The notes under the pieces are model-generated. The model had not been told where the DNA came from and made no database searches. It saw only the letters and a program-made list of their open reading frames with translations. The translations under genes and the position numbers were made by a program. From CBDDFN01 sp965227065 (GTDB lineage Bacteria > Pseudomonadota > Alphaproteobacteria > SPJN01), in assembly GCA_965227065.1 (NCBI GenBank), contig CBDDFN010000001.1, positions 1 to 64,000 of the forward strand: a DNA stretch of 64,000 bases, in the 5' to 3' direction. Below are positions 53,006 through 62,082 of this stretch, in pieces. Position 1 is the first letter of the stretch, and each line of letters opens with the position of its first letter.

Positions 53006-53851
53006 TTAGCCGTCCTGCACACACAGCTGGGTTTGTACCCCAAGCCCGTCAATACCGAGCCGGACGCGTTCGCCTGCTTTCAGCCAGCGTTGCGGGCTCA
53101 TCCCCAGGCCCACGCCGGGGGGTGTGCCGGTCGAGATGACATCGCCGGGCTGCAGGCTCATAAATTTCGACACATAGGCGACGAGTTCGGGAATTTTGAA
53201 AATCATCGTGCGGGTATTGCCGTCCTGCACCCGCTCGCCATCGATCTCAAGCCAGATGCCAAGGTCATTGTAATCGCCGGCATCAGCGCGCGGCACCAGA
53301 TAAGGGCCGATCGGGCCGAAATGATCGCAGCTCTTGCCCTTGACCCACTGGCCGGTGCCTTCAAGCTGAAAGGCGCGCTCAGACACATCATGGGCGACGC
53401 AAAAGCCTGCCACATGCTCCATCGCGTCGGCCTCATCAATATATTTGCCCGCCTTGCCGATCACCACGCCAAGCTCTACCTCCCAATCGGTTTTGGTGCC
53501 GCCCCTGGGGATCAACAGATCATCATTGGGGCCGCACACCGCACTGGTCGCCTTGAAGAAGATGACCGGCTCGGCCGGCACTTCCATGCCTGATTCCTCT
53601 GCATGATCGGCATAGTTGAGCCCGATACAGATGAACTTGCCGACATGACCGACACACGCGCCGATGCGCGCAGAGCTGTCGAGCGCAGGCAGGGCCGACA
53701 GATCAAGGCCGCGCAGCTTTGTCAGGCTCTCATCAGATAGCGCCTCGTGCGACCAGTCAGCGACATGGGCGCTGACATCGCGCCAAACGCCGGTTTCATC
53801 TTCGATGGCCGGAACTTCCTGTCCCGGCGCGCCCACACGCAAAAGCTTCAT
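53006..53851 (-). CDS. fumarylacetoacetate hydrolase-family protein, likely 2,4-diketo-3-deoxy-L-fuconate hydrolase
   Basis: 281 residues of the FAH fold. Metal-binding residues lie in the segment GTKTDWEVELGVVIG (E-x-E-L pattern), and CVAHDVSERAFQLEGTGQW and VISTGTPPGVGLG are family motifs. In the non-phosphorylative L-fucose route this enzyme splits 2,4-diketo-3-deoxy-L-fuconate to pyruvate and L-lactate. Position as last gene of the fucose operon supports that over ureidoglycolate lyase. It starts 12 nt after the SDR stop. Confidence 0.85.
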   Translation of the reverse strand: MKLLRVGAPGQEVPAIEDETGVWRDVSAHVADWSHEALSDESLTKLRGLDLSALPALDSSARIGACVGHVGKFICIGLNYADHAEESGMEVPAEPVIFFKATSAVCGPNDDLLIPRGGTKTDWEVELGVVIGKAGKYIDEADAMEHVAGFCVAHDVSERAFQLEGTGQWVKGKSCDHFGPIGPYLVPRADAGDYNDLGIWLEIDGERVQDGNTRTMIFKIPELVAYVSKFMSLQPGDVISTGTPPGVGLGMSPQRWLKAGERVRLGIDGLGVQTQLCVQDG

Positions 53852-53863
53852 CTGTTGGTTCCT

Positions 53864-54604
53864 TTAAATTGTCCAGCCGCCATCAATGACGTGGATTTGT
53901 CCGGTCACAAAGGCGGCCTCGTCTGACGCCAGATAGACGGCCAGCGCCGCAATTTCTTCAGCCGTGCCAAGCCGTCCCATGGGCTGGCGCGCCACAAAGG
54001 CGGCACGGGCCTCATCATAATTTCCTTGCGCGGCCATGCGGCCCTGCAAAGACGGCGTATCGACCGTACCGGGGCAGATCGCATTGCAGCGAATGGCCTG
54101 ACCGACATAGTCCGCCGCAATCGCCTTGGTCAGCCCGATCACACCCGCCTTGGTCGCACCATAGGCAAAGCGGTTGGGAACCCCCGTCACCGATGAGGCG
54201 ACCGAGCTCATATTCACGATCACGCCACCGCCCTGGGCCGTCATGACCGGCAGGGCGGCGCGGCAGGTCTCATACATGGATGTCAGATTGATCGCGATGG
54301 ACCGGTCCCAGTCGGCGCGCTCACACGCCTCAATCGTGCCGTGATGCACAAAGCCTGCCACATTGAACAGGACATCGATGCGCGCCAGCCCGGCAATGCA
54401 GGCCTGCACCGCGCCCGCGTTGGTCACATCAAGCGTGCAGGTTTCGATGCCTGGTGCTTCGGCCTTGAGGCTTTCAAGGCCGCCCGCATCAATATCGGTA
54501 GCGATGACATGCGCGCCTTCGCGGGCAAAGGCCAGCGCGCTTTGCCGTCCGATACCGGCACCGGCCGCCGTCATCACAATCTTTTTGCCCTCAAGCCGTG
54601 CCAT
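53864..54604 (-). CDS. short-chain dehydrogenase, likely 2-keto-3-deoxy-L-fuconate dehydrogenase
   Basis: 246 residues. The Rossmann motif is TAAGAGIGRQSALAFA, followed by the adenine-binding region ATDIDAGG. Catalytic serine is in VNMSSVASS and the YxxxK pair is in FAYGATKAG. It oxidises 2-keto-3-deoxy-L-fuconate at C4 with NAD. Coupled to the lactonase upstream through TGATG. Assignment rests on operon context; SDR sequence alone would not fix the substrate. Confidence 0.87.
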   Translation of the reverse strand: MARLEGKKIVMTAAGAGIGRQSALAFAREGAHVIATDIDAGGLESLKAEAPGIETCTLDVTNAGAVQACIAGLARIDVLFNVAGFVHHGTIEACERADWDRSIAINLTSMYETCRAALPVMTAQGGGVIVNMSSVASSVTGVPNRFAYGATKAGVIGLTKAIAADYVGQAIRCNAICPGTVDTPSLQGRMAAQGNYDEARAAFVARQPMGRLGTAEEIAALAVYLASDEAAFVTGQIHVIDGGWTI

Positions 54605-55443
54605 CAGCGCCCCCGCTCCATCCCATAAATTCTTTGTGCCGTACCGCCCATCAGCGCCGCGCGGTCGTCCGCCGGCAAAGCCCCGATCAGCCGCGCGGTC
54701 TGCTCCATCCAGATATCATAATCGCCCGCAAGCGTAAGGACCGGCCAGTCACTGCCCCACATCAGCCGCGAAGGACCGAAGCACTCAAGCAGATGATCGG
54801 TCACCTCGGCGATGGCACCATCATCGGTGCGCGCGCCTGCCTCTGTCCGCAGGCCCGAAAATTTGCACATCACATTGGGCAAACGGGCCAGGGCTGCGCA
54901 ATCAGCCTTCCATGCCGCGAGCTCGGCAGAAGCAATCGGCGGCTTGCCGCCATGATTGAGCACGATGGTGAGACCCGGGTGCCGCTCGGCCAGCGCAATC
55001 TTGCGCGTTACCAAGTCCGCGCGGGCATGGCCATCAAACACCAACCCGGTTTCTGCCATCGCTTGAAGAACAGGTGTAAACTCCGGGCGCAAGATCCAGT
55101 CGGGATCCCCCAGATCGGCAATCATGGGGCGCAACCCCATCAATAGCGGATCGGCCGCCCGCGCCCGCACACGCGCCACGGCATCAGGTGCTTCAAAATC
55201 GGTCCAGCCGACAACGCCGCACACGCGCGGCTCAGCACGCGCCACGTCCAACAAGAAGTCGGTTTCCGCTTCGGTCGCCGCAGCCTGCACCAGCACCACA
55301 CCATCGACGCCATGGCGATCAAACGCAGGTGTCACATCATCAAGCGTGAAATCCCGGTAGATCGGCCCAAGCTCCGGCGTCAGCCAGTCATAATCGCCGC
55401 GCGCCATGGTCCACAGATGAAGATGGGCATCAATCACACGCAT
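54604..55443 (-). CDS. amidohydrolase-family L-fucono-1,5-lactonase
   Basis: 279 residues starting MRVIDAHLHLWTM, where HLHLW holds the metal-site histidines of the TIM-barrel amidohydrolase fold. VLNHGGKPP and MWGSDWPVL carry the later histidine and aspartate. It hydrolyses L-fuconolactone to L-fuconate. The upstream in-frame extension overlaps the aldo-keto reductase and is not used. ATG 55443 overlaps the reductase 3' end by 10 nt. Confidence 0.87.
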   Translation of the reverse strand: MRVIDAHLHLWTMARGDYDWLTPELGPIYRDFTLDDVTPAFDRHGVDGVVLVQAAATEAETDFLLDVARAEPRVCGVVGWTDFEAPDAVARVRARAADPLLMGLRPMIADLGDPDWILRPEFTPVLQAMAETGLVFDGHARADLVTRKIALAERHPGLTIVLNHGGKPPIASAELAAWKADCAALARLPNVMCKFSGLRTEAGARTDDGAIAEVTDHLLECFGPSRLMWGSDWPVLTLAGDYDIWMEQTARLIGALPADDRAALMGGTAQRIYGMERGR

Positions 55444-56426
55444 TGCGGCACCGGACAGGCAGAGGCGATCAAGCCCCGCTCCTTCAACTCCGCCCACAGG
55501 GCTGGCGGTATCTCTTCATCAATGAAGCCTTTGGCATCGGTGACTTGCGCGGCGTTTTGCACCCCGGGAATGACCGACCAGATCGCGGGATGGGCGGCAC
55601 AGAAATGAAGCGCAGCGGCAGGCAGCGACACACCATGCTTTGTGCATACTGCGCGCAGGGCGGCCACGCGCTCCAGCGCCGATTGCGGCGCATCAACATA
55701 ATCATATTTGGCTGACTGGCCCTCGGGTGAGGCCAGCAGGCCCGAATTAAACGCGCCCCCGGCGATCACCCCCACTCCGGCCGCGGCACAATCGTTCAGA
55801 AAGCCCAGAGTGTCTTCATGCTCAAACAGGGTGTAACGCCCGGCGAGCAAAATAATATCGAGCGGCTGATGGGCCAGAACCTCTTCACACACATGCCGTT
55901 CATTGACGCCCAGACCGATCGCAGCTGTGCCGCCGCGCGCCTTGATCGCCTCCATCACCGGCAGCGCTTCATTGAGCGCCTGGGACAGAATGCGGGGATG
56001 ATCCGCGCCATGGGTCAGCCGGCCAATGTCATGCAGCAACAGCACATCGACGCGTCCGACGCCCAGCCGCGCGCAGCTTTCCCCAAAGGAGCGTTCAACA
56101 CCCGCCGCCGAATAATCAAAGCGCGGCGCAAACGGGGCCGGGTTGGCAAAGCCGTGATCGGGCAACACCCCCTCGCCCACCGGGTCAAGCACCCGGCCGA
56201 CCTTGGTGGACAGGTGCGGTTGCCAATTGGCCGATTGCAGATAGCGGCCAAGCCGCAGTTCGCTTAAGCCATGGCCGTAAAAGGGTGCGGTATCCAGATA
56301 GGAAAATCCCAAGGCCCGCGCCGACGCCAAGGCCGCGCCCGCCTCACTATCGCTCACCGCCTCATAAAGATTGCCGAGCCCGGCGGTGCCGAGCCCGAAT
56401 TGCGGCAATGTGAGCACGCCGGTCAT
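55434..56426 (-). CDS. aldo/keto reductase, likely L-fucose dehydrogenase
   Basis: 330 residues. Catalytic-tetrad residues of the AKR fold are visible: Asp/Tyr in YLDTAPFYGHGLSE, Lys in STKVGR, His in LLHDIGR. The family includes D-threo-aldose 1-dehydrogenases, which oxidise L-fucose to L-fuconolactone with NAD(P). ATG 56426 lies 1 nt after the dehydratase stop; the frame continues upstream inside that gene but is not homologous. Second gene of the operon. Confidence 0.87.
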   Translation of the reverse strand: MTGVLTLPQFGLGTAGLGNLYEAVSDSEAGAALASARALGFSYLDTAPFYGHGLSELRLGRYLQSANWQPHLSTKVGRVLDPVGEGVLPDHGFANPAPFAPRFDYSAAGVERSFGESCARLGVGRVDVLLLHDIGRLTHGADHPRILSQALNEALPVMEAIKARGGTAAIGLGVNERHVCEEVLAHQPLDIILLAGRYTLFEHEDTLGFLNDCAAAGVGVIAGGAFNSGLLASPEGQSAKYDYVDAPQSALERVAALRAVCTKHGVSLPAAALHFCAAHPAIWSVIPGVQNAAQVTDAKGFIDEEIPPALWAELKERGLIASACPVPQCV

Positions 56427-56427
56427 T

Positions 56428-57732
56428 TCAAGCAGCGCCCGCCGCCCAGGCAGAGCCATGAGGAAATTCATGCTCCGCCACGCTTTGGGGCAGCATATCG
56501 ACCGAATAGCCCGGTGCCAGCGGCGCGCGGTAGCGGCCCTGTTCAATCACCACCGGATTGGCGAAATGATGATGCAGCGCGCCCGCATATTCAGCCACCC
56601 TGTCCTCCATCGTGCCGGACACACAAATATAATCGATCATCGACAGATGCTGGACATATTCACACAGACCGACCCCGCCTGCATGGGGACAGACCGGAAC
56701 CCCGGCCTTGTCGGCGAGCAGCAGAACCGCGAGATTTTCATTCACCCCGGCCAGACGGCACGAATCGATCTGGCAGAAACCGAGCGCGCCGGCTTGCAGG
56801 AACTGTTTGAACATCACGCGGTTGTGGGCATGTTCGCCCGTCGCCAGTTTGACCGGCGCGACCGCCTCGGCAATCGCCTTGTGGCCCAGCACATCATCGG
56901 GGCTGGTGGGCTCTTCCACCCAGTGAATGTCATAGGGCGCAATAGCCTTGATGGCAGAAATCGCATCGGCAACATCCCACACCTGATTGGCGTCAACGCT
57001 CAAGCGCACATCGGGTCCGAGGATTTCGCGCACCAGCGCGCAGCGGCGCTTGTCTTCTTCAATATCGCGGCCAACCTTGATCTTGAAATGACGCCAGCCC
57101 TCGGCATAGGCCGCACGCAACTTGTCACCTATCGCCTCGTCGGAATAGCCGATCCAGCCCGCTGCGGTCGTATAGGCGGGATAACCCTGGTCCAGAAGTT
57201 TGAGGATGCGATCCTGCCGGGTTGCGGCCTGCTGAGACAGCCGGTCCAGCGCCTCTTGCGGAGTGAGAAAATCGCTGATGTGGCGGAAATCAATCGCACC
57301 GACAAATTGTTCAGGGCTGAGATCGGCCACATAAGCCCACAAAGGCTTGCCTGCGCGTTTGGCAAGCGCGTCCCACACCGCATTGATCAGCGCAGCGGCG
57401 GCCAGATGGATCACGCCCTTTTCAGGTCCCAGCCAGCGGATCTGGCTGTCATGCAGCAAAAGCCGCTGCACCAGCCCCAGATCAGCCTCAAACTCATCAA
57501 GGCTGCGCCCGGTCAAAAGCGGAGCCAGCGAATGGATCGCGGCCACGCATAATTCATTGCCCCGCCCGATGGTGAAGGTCAGCCCATGGCCGATGGCCTT
57601 GCCGTCTGTGCCGATCAGGTCAGCATAGGCACAGGAATAGTCGGGATCGGGATTCATTGCGTCCGAGCCGTCAAGCTGGCGCGATGTCGGAAAACGGATA
57701 TCTTTCGCGTCGATCCGCGCGATGATGGTCAT
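56428..57732 (-). CDS. L-fuconate dehydratase, enolase superfamily
   Basis: 434 residues. The hallmark FPTSRQLDGSDAMNPDPDYS identifies the L-fuconate dehydratase group. Metal and general base motifs are FKIKVGRD (KxK), LSVDANQVWD, EEPTSPDD, and GEHAHNR. It dehydrates L-fuconate to 2-keto-3-deoxy-L-fuconate with Mg2+. First gene of the minus-strand fucose operon and divergent from the mutarotase gene. This is the best-supported assignment in the cluster and anchors the rest. Confidence 0.94.
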   Translation of the reverse strand: MTIIARIDAKDIRFPTSRQLDGSDAMNPDPDYSCAYADLIGTDGKAIGHGLTFTIGRGNELCVAAIHSLAPLLTGRSLDEFEADLGLVQRLLLHDSQIRWLGPEKGVIHLAAAALINAVWDALAKRAGKPLWAYVADLSPEQFVGAIDFRHISDFLTPQEALDRLSQQAATRQDRILKLLDQGYPAYTTAAGWIGYSDEAIGDKLRAAYAEGWRHFKIKVGRDIEEDKRRCALVREILGPDVRLSVDANQVWDVADAISAIKAIAPYDIHWVEEPTSPDDVLGHKAIAEAVAPVKLATGEHAHNRVMFKQFLQAGALGFCQIDSCRLAGVNENLAVLLLADKAGVPVCPHAGGVGLCEYVQHLSMIDYICVSGTMEDRVAEYAGALHHHFANPVVIEQGRYRAPLAPGYSVDMLPQSVAEHEFPHGSAWAAGAA

Positions 57733-57830
57733 GAAACGGCCCCCAAACCGGAATTTTTGGCACTCTATCGCCGGATGTGTTTATATACAATCCATTTGTT
57801 CATATACAGATAATAACAGGGGAGAGCAGA
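57733..57830. promoter_or_regulatory. fucose-operon divergent promoter, candidate IclR operator
   Basis: A 98-bp AT-rich spacer between the dehydratase and mutarotase starts. ATATACA occurs at 57783-57789 and 57803-57809 (direct repeat, 20-bp period), within TTATATACAATCC and TTCATATACAG. A site read by the IclR protein encoded at 58157-58918 is plausible; the repeat is not a clean palindrome. Confidence 0.4.
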
Positions 57831-58160
57831 ATGCAGCGCAAAGCCATGGTGATCCGCATCAGGCCCGAGAAGATCGCCGAATATAAAGCCCTGCACGCCG
57901 AAGCCTGGCCCGCCGTGCTGGCCAAGATCGCGGAATGCAACATTCGCAACTATTCGATTTTTCTGCGCGAGCCCGAAAATCTGCTGTTCGGTCTATTTGA
58001 ATATCACGGCACCGATTATGACGCCGACATGCAGAAAATGGCCGATGATCCGGCGACGCAACGCTGGTGGGCGCTCACCGATCCGTGCCAGGAAGCGCTG
58101 TCATCCTGCGGTGACGGCGAATGGTGGGCTGATATGGAAGAGGTCTTCCACTGCGACTAG
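57831..58160 (+). CDS. L-rhamnose/L-fucose-type mutarotase
   Basis: 109 residues of the RhaU (DUF718) fold. IRIRPEKIAEYKALHAEAWP carries the conserved histidine in HAEAWP, and YSIFLREPENLLFG and WWALTDPCQ are family motifs. It speeds alpha/beta anomer exchange so the dehydrogenase gets the right form of L-fucose. The ATG at 57831 has GGGGAG upstream. Opposite to the main operon, overlapping the convergent regulator gene by 4 nt. Confidence 0.9.
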   Translation: MQRKAMVIRIRPEKIAEYKALHAEAWPAVLAKIAECNIRNYSIFLREPENLLFGLFEYHGTDYDADMQKMADDPATQRWWALTDPCQEALSSCGDGEWWADMEEVFHCD

Positions 58161-58918
58161 CGCGCGCGCAAGCTCCGCGAAATTTCCTCCGCTGCAGCGC
58201 GCACCGATTTCAACGCCTGTTCGGGCTTGAGGGCCTGACGCCGGCTCAACACAAAAGGCATCATCAGACAGGCGGCCGGACGCTCGGCATGGGCGCCGTA
58301 AACCGGCGCACCAATATCGGTAATGCCCTCAATGATCGGTGATGGCTTGAGCACAAAGCCTGCCTTGCCGACCTTCACCGCCTCCTTCTCAAAGGACGCA
58401 AGCGCGGCCGGTTTGGCATCAGCTTCAGACAGAACCGCGCGGATGCGGCCCTGCTCCACCTCATCAGAAGCCCCGAAAAAGACCAGCCCGGACGCGGACT
58501 GGATCAAGGCACGGCGGTGGCCAACCCGAACGGCAAAGCCAAGATCGCCAGGGCTTTCAACGCGGGCCACGACAACAATTTCATCGCCGCTCAACACCGC
58601 CAGATGGGTGGATTGCAACAGCTCATCAGCCAGCCGGTTCATAACCGGGAGCGCAGCCTCATGCAGATTAGCCGCCGGCGCAGACTTCATCGCCAGCTCA
58701 AACAGACCATGCGACAGGCGGAACCGTTCGGTCCCTTCGGCCCGCTCCACATAACCGCGCCGCTCCAGCGCCAGCGTCATGCGGTAAATTTCATTGCGCG
58801 ACCGGCCGAGCGCCCGGGCAATATCGGACATGGAATGGGCTTCGTGGACTTCGGCAAGATATTCAAGAATATCAAGTCCCTTATCGAGCGCAGGCGCGCG
58901 GTACGGCGTATCGGCCAT
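58157..58918 (-). CDS. IclR-family transcriptional regulator
   Basis: 253 residues from ATG 58918 (MADTPYRAPALDKGLDIL). The winged helix (~8-70) contains SMSDIARALGRSRNEIYRM and RRGYVER. The effector domain includes RVGHRRALIQSASGLVF and a C-terminal segment with KPSPIIEGITDIGAPV. It lies in the L-fucose locus, so a fucose-pathway intermediate is its likely ligand. A longer start at 58954 lacks family support. Confidence 0.92.
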   Translation of the reverse strand: MADTPYRAPALDKGLDILEYLAEVHEAHSMSDIARALGRSRNEIYRMTLALERRGYVERAEGTERFRLSHGLFELAMKSAPAANLHEAALPVMNRLADELLQSTHLAVLSGDEIVVVARVESPGDLGFAVRVGHRRALIQSASGLVFFGASDEVEQGRIRAVLSEADAKPAALASFEKEAVKVGKAGFVLKPSPIIEGITDIGAPVYGAHAERPAACLMMPFVLSRRQALKPEQALKSVRAAAEEISRSLRAR

Positions 58919-58989
58919 GGAAGGCTTTCGTTCAAATATGAAACAGATCGCCAACCATAGGTGATTTCACAATGCCGTACCAGCCCCTT

Positions 58990-59328
58990 CTAATGGCTGA
59001 TCTGCCATGGCCGCGCGGTCGGGAAACTTTTCGACCCGTCAGGCCGGTGCAGCGTCCGCGATTGCTTGGCTGTCTTTTTCGATCCGCAGCCGCAGCCTGG
59101 CCTATGGACATGATCCTTGGACCGCTTGGGTTCATGCTGAGCCTTTTCATTGGTGGCAAACGCTGTCCGCGTGCTTGCCTCCATGCCCGCAATGGAGGGC
59201 ATATGGAAGAAGGCTCGCGGCGATGCCGTCCCGCATGCGGGACATTCATGCGGCTGATCATATTGCGCCATGGAACATGATGCGGAGAACGGACCGCAGG
59301 ATGGACACTCATAATCATAGTTCGGCAT
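58990..59328 (-). CDS. fmdB: FmdB-family zinc-ribbon protein
   Basis: 112 residues from ATG 59328 (MPNYDYECPSCGPF), GAGGAAG upstream. The zinc ribbon is CPSC...CPAC, as in putative regulators named FmdB. The C-terminus has GCGCGSKK, a second cysteine group. FmdB genes accompany formamidase and were proposed to regulate it. 34 bp after the formamidase stop on the same strand. Confidence 0.85.
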   Translation of the reverse strand: MPNYDYECPSCGPFSASCSMAQYDQPHECPACGTASPRAFFHMPSIAGMEASTRTAFATNEKAQHEPKRSKDHVHRPGCGCGSKKTAKQSRTLHRPDGSKSFPTARPWQISH

Positions 59329-59362
59329 CGCTCGCTTCCTCTGCTCTGCTGTTATCGGGGGC

Positions 59363-60595
59363 TCAAAGATCGGGGGCCAAAGGCACGTCGATGGAGCCAT
59401 CGAGATATTTGGTCGGACCATCGGCACCCGGCATCAGGTCAAACTCAAACACATCGGTCGGCAACCACAATGTGGCGCACGCATTGGGAATATCGACCAC
59501 GCCCGATATGTGGCCCTGACATGGCGCGGTGCCCAGAATGGCGTAGGCTTGCGCGCCGGTGTAACCGAACTTTTTAAGATATTCGATCGCGTTCAGGCAC
59601 GCCTGACGGTAGGCGATATGAACATCCAGATAATGCTGGGTGCCCGCCTCATCGACCGAAATGCCTTCAAAGATCAGGAAGTCATCATATTTCGGTGTGA
59701 TCGGTGATGGTTTGAAGATCGGGTTCTTGATGCCGTATTTCGACATGCCGTCCTTGATCAGCCCGACCTTGAGGTGGGTCCAGCCCGCCATCTCGATCGC
59801 ACCGCAGAAGGTGATCTCGCCATCGCCCTGGCTGAAATGCAGATCACCCATCGATAGCCCCGCGCCATCGACATAGACGGGGAAGTAGATTTTTGAACCG
59901 CGCGACAAATCCTTGATGTCACAGTTTCCGCCATGCTCCCGCGGGGGAACGGTGCGCGCCCCTTCGGCGGCGGCCTTGTCACGGTCCTCGCCTTTCAGCT
60001 GGCCCATATGGGCGGTCGGCCCGCCATCGGGAAGGGCTGCGAGTTCCGGCACGCGGTCAGGATCGGTGGCGACCAATGCCGCCTCACGCGCGTTCCACAT
60101 GTCCAGCATCTTCTTGTCGGGCAGACAGCCGATCAGACCCGGATGGATCAGCCCGGCATAGCGCACGCCCGGTACATGGCGGGACTTGGTGAACATGCCC
60201 TCAAAATCCCAGATCGACTTTTGCGCCTCAGGGAAATGTTCGGTCAGGAAACCACCGCCATTTTGCTTGGAGAAAAAGCCGTTAAAGCCCCATTGCGAAT
60301 CCGGCAGCGCGCCAATGTCGAGAATATCAACGACCAGCAGGTCACCCGGCTCGGCCCCCTTGACGCCAACCGGACCCGACAGGAAGTGCACCTGGGGCAG
60401 CTCAACATCACGCACGTCCGCGGCGTCATCATCATTTTTGATCTGCCCGCCGGTCCAGTCGAACGTCTCAAGAATGAAATCATCGCCCGGCTCAACCCAC
60501 ACCGCCATAGGAATGTCAGGGTGCCAGCGATTGTGGATCTTCTCATTGTTGTAAGGGGAGTCGTTCAAATCCACCTTGATGAGTGTGTCAGTCAT
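59363..60595 (-). CDS. fmdA: formamidase / short-chain amidase
   Basis: 410 residues of the acetamidase/formamidase family (not the nitrilase type). Signatures are HNRWHPDIPMAVWVEPGD near the N-terminus, HLKVGLIKDG, and PREHGGNCDIKDLSRGSKIY with the zinc-site region. It hydrolyses formamide to formate and ammonia; acetamide is slower. ATG 60595. It follows a urt/fmd-type transporter operon on the same strand (30 bp after urtE), as in Methylophilus methylotrophus. Confidence 0.94.
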   Translation of the reverse strand: MTDTLIKVDLNDSPYNNEKIHNRWHPDIPMAVWVEPGDDFILETFDWTGGQIKNDDDAADVRDVELPQVHFLSGPVGVKGAEPGDLLVVDILDIGALPDSQWGFNGFFSKQNGGGFLTEHFPEAQKSIWDFEGMFTKSRHVPGVRYAGLIHPGLIGCLPDKKMLDMWNAREAALVATDPDRVPELAALPDGGPTAHMGQLKGEDRDKAAAEGARTVPPREHGGNCDIKDLSRGSKIYFPVYVDGAGLSMGDLHFSQGDGEITFCGAIEMAGWTHLKVGLIKDGMSKYGIKNPIFKPSPITPKYDDFLIFEGISVDEAGTQHYLDVHIAYRQACLNAIEYLKKFGYTGAQAYAILGTAPCQGHISGVVDIPNACATLWLPTDVFEFDLMPGADGPTKYLDGSIDVPLAPDL

Positions 60596-60625
60596 GGGGT
60601 CTTCCTCCTGTTTGACGGGTTTGGG

Positions 60626-61315
60626 CTACACGGACAGATACGCAGACACTTTGGCTTCATCGACTTGGGCGCGCGGCTCGTCATGAACAAGCTCGCCGTT
60701 CTCCAGCACCAGCACGCGGTCCGCGACATCAAGGGCGAAGGACAGGACCTGTTCGGACACAACAATCGACAGGCCGCGTTCATCGCGGATGCGTTTGAGC
60801 GTGCGCGCCATTTCACGAATGATGGAAGGCTGGATACCCTCGGTCGGCTCATCGAGCAGCAAGACCTTGGGGCCGGTGGCAAGCGCCCGGGCAATCGCCA
60901 ATTGCTGTTGCTGACCGCCCGACAGATTGCCGCCGCGCCGGTCCTTCATTTCCAGCAGCACCGGGAACAGCTCATAAATGTCGCCCGGCACTTTTGTTTC
61001 GCCGGTCAGCGTCAGGCCGGTCTCAATATTCTCTTTCACCGTCATGGTGGAAAAGATCATCCGGCCTTGCGGCACATAGGCGACGCCCTGGGCCACCCGC
61101 TCATAGCTCTTCAACTGGGTGATGTCGGTGCCATCGACGGTGGCGGACCCCTCAGCGGTCGGCACAATCCCCATCAGCGATTTCATGAGCGTGGTCTTGC
61201 CCATGCCATTGCGGCCCATAATGGCGACGATCTCGCCGGGCTGAACGGTAAAATTGAGGCCGTGCAGAACTTCGGACTGGCCGTAAGCGACATGATATTG
61301 GCTGACATCAAGCAT
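60626..61315 (-). CDS. urtE: branched-chain/urea-type ABC transporter ATP-binding protein
   Basis: 229 residues. Walker A is GRNGMGKTT, ABC signature LSGGQQQQLAIARAL, Walker B VLLLDEPTEGI, with the EGIQPS variant typical of UrtE. With UrtD it powers import. 11 bp after urtD. Same genes are called FmdF in amide-uptake operons. Confidence 0.92.
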   Translation of the reverse strand: MLDVSQYHVAYGQSEVLHGLNFTVQPGEIVAIMGRNGMGKTTLMKSLMGIVPTAEGSATVDGTDITQLKSYERVAQGVAYVPQGRMIFSTMTVKENIETGLTLTGETKVPGDIYELFPVLLEMKDRRGGNLSGGQQQQLAIARALATGPKVLLLDEPTEGIQPSIIREMARTLKRIRDERGLSIVVSEQVLSFALDVADRVLVLENGELVHDEPRAQVDEAKVSAYLSV

Positions 61316-61326
61316 GACAGGACCTC

Positions 61327-62073
61327 CTAGTGACCGAGATAGACTTCAACGACCTTGGGGTCGGTCTTCACTTTTTCCATCGAGCCTTCCGACAGGATCT
61401 TGCCCTGGTGGAGCACGGTGACCCGGTGGGCGATGTCCTCGACAAACTTCATGTCATGCTCGACCACCATGACCGAGCGGTCCTGAATGATCGTGTTGAG
61501 CAGTTCTGCGGTTTGCGCGCGTTCGGACACCGACATGCCCGCCACCGGCTCATCGAGCATCAAAAGCTCAGGGTCCTGGATCAGCAGCATGCCGATTTCG
61601 AGCCATTGTTTCTGGCCATGGCTCAAAAGTGCGGCTTGCGTATCGAGCATGAGATCGAGAAACACCATCTCGGCAATCTCGCGCACCCGGTCGATCACTT
61701 CGGCGTCACGATGGAAGGTCAGCGCGCCGAAAACATTGCGGCCGCGCGGAAATGAAATTTCGAGATTTTCAAAGACGGTGAGGTCTTCATAGATGGAGGG
61801 GTTCTGGAACTTCCGCCCCACCCCTTCGCGCACGATCTCATGCTCCTTCATGGCGGTCAGTTCCTTGTTGCGGAACTTGATCGAGCCTTCTGTCGCCTTG
61901 GTCCGCCCGCAAATCAGGTCAAGCACCGTCGTCTTGCCCGCCCCGTTGGGACCAATGATCACGTGGATTTCGTTTTCATCGACATAGAGGTTGAGATCAT
62001 TGACCGCCTTGAAGCCGTCAAACGACACGGTGAGCTTCTCAATGGCCAAAAGGAAATCGGTTTCGTTGGACAT
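61327..62073 (-). CDS. urtD: urea/amide ABC transporter ATP-binding protein
   Basis: 248 residues. Walker A GPNGAGKTT, signature LSHGQKQWLEIGMLL (the SHGQKQWLE form is characteristic of UrtD), Walker B LLMLDEPVAGM. 9 bp after urtC. Confidence 0.92.
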   Translation of the reverse strand: MSNETDFLLAIEKLTVSFDGFKAVNDLNLYVDENEIHVIIGPNGAGKTTVLDLICGRTKATEGSIKFRNKELTAMKEHEIVREGVGRKFQNPSIYEDLTVFENLEISFPRGRNVFGALTFHRDAEVIDRVREIAEMVFLDLMLDTQAALLSHGQKQWLEIGMLLIQDPELLMLDEPVAGMSVSERAQTAELLNTIIQDRSVMVVEHDMKFVEDIAHRVTVLHQGKILSEGSMEKVKTDPKVVEVYLGH

Positions 62074-62082
62074 CAGACCCTC

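Noticed and set aside
56371..57552. 393-residue plus-strand frame over the fuconate dehydratase
   Set aside because: Sense strand carries the enolase-superfamily motifs; the opposite frame is a codon-bias artefact.
59933..61330. 465-residue plus-strand frame over formamidase and urtE
   Set aside because: Antisense to two clear genes; no motif or start site.
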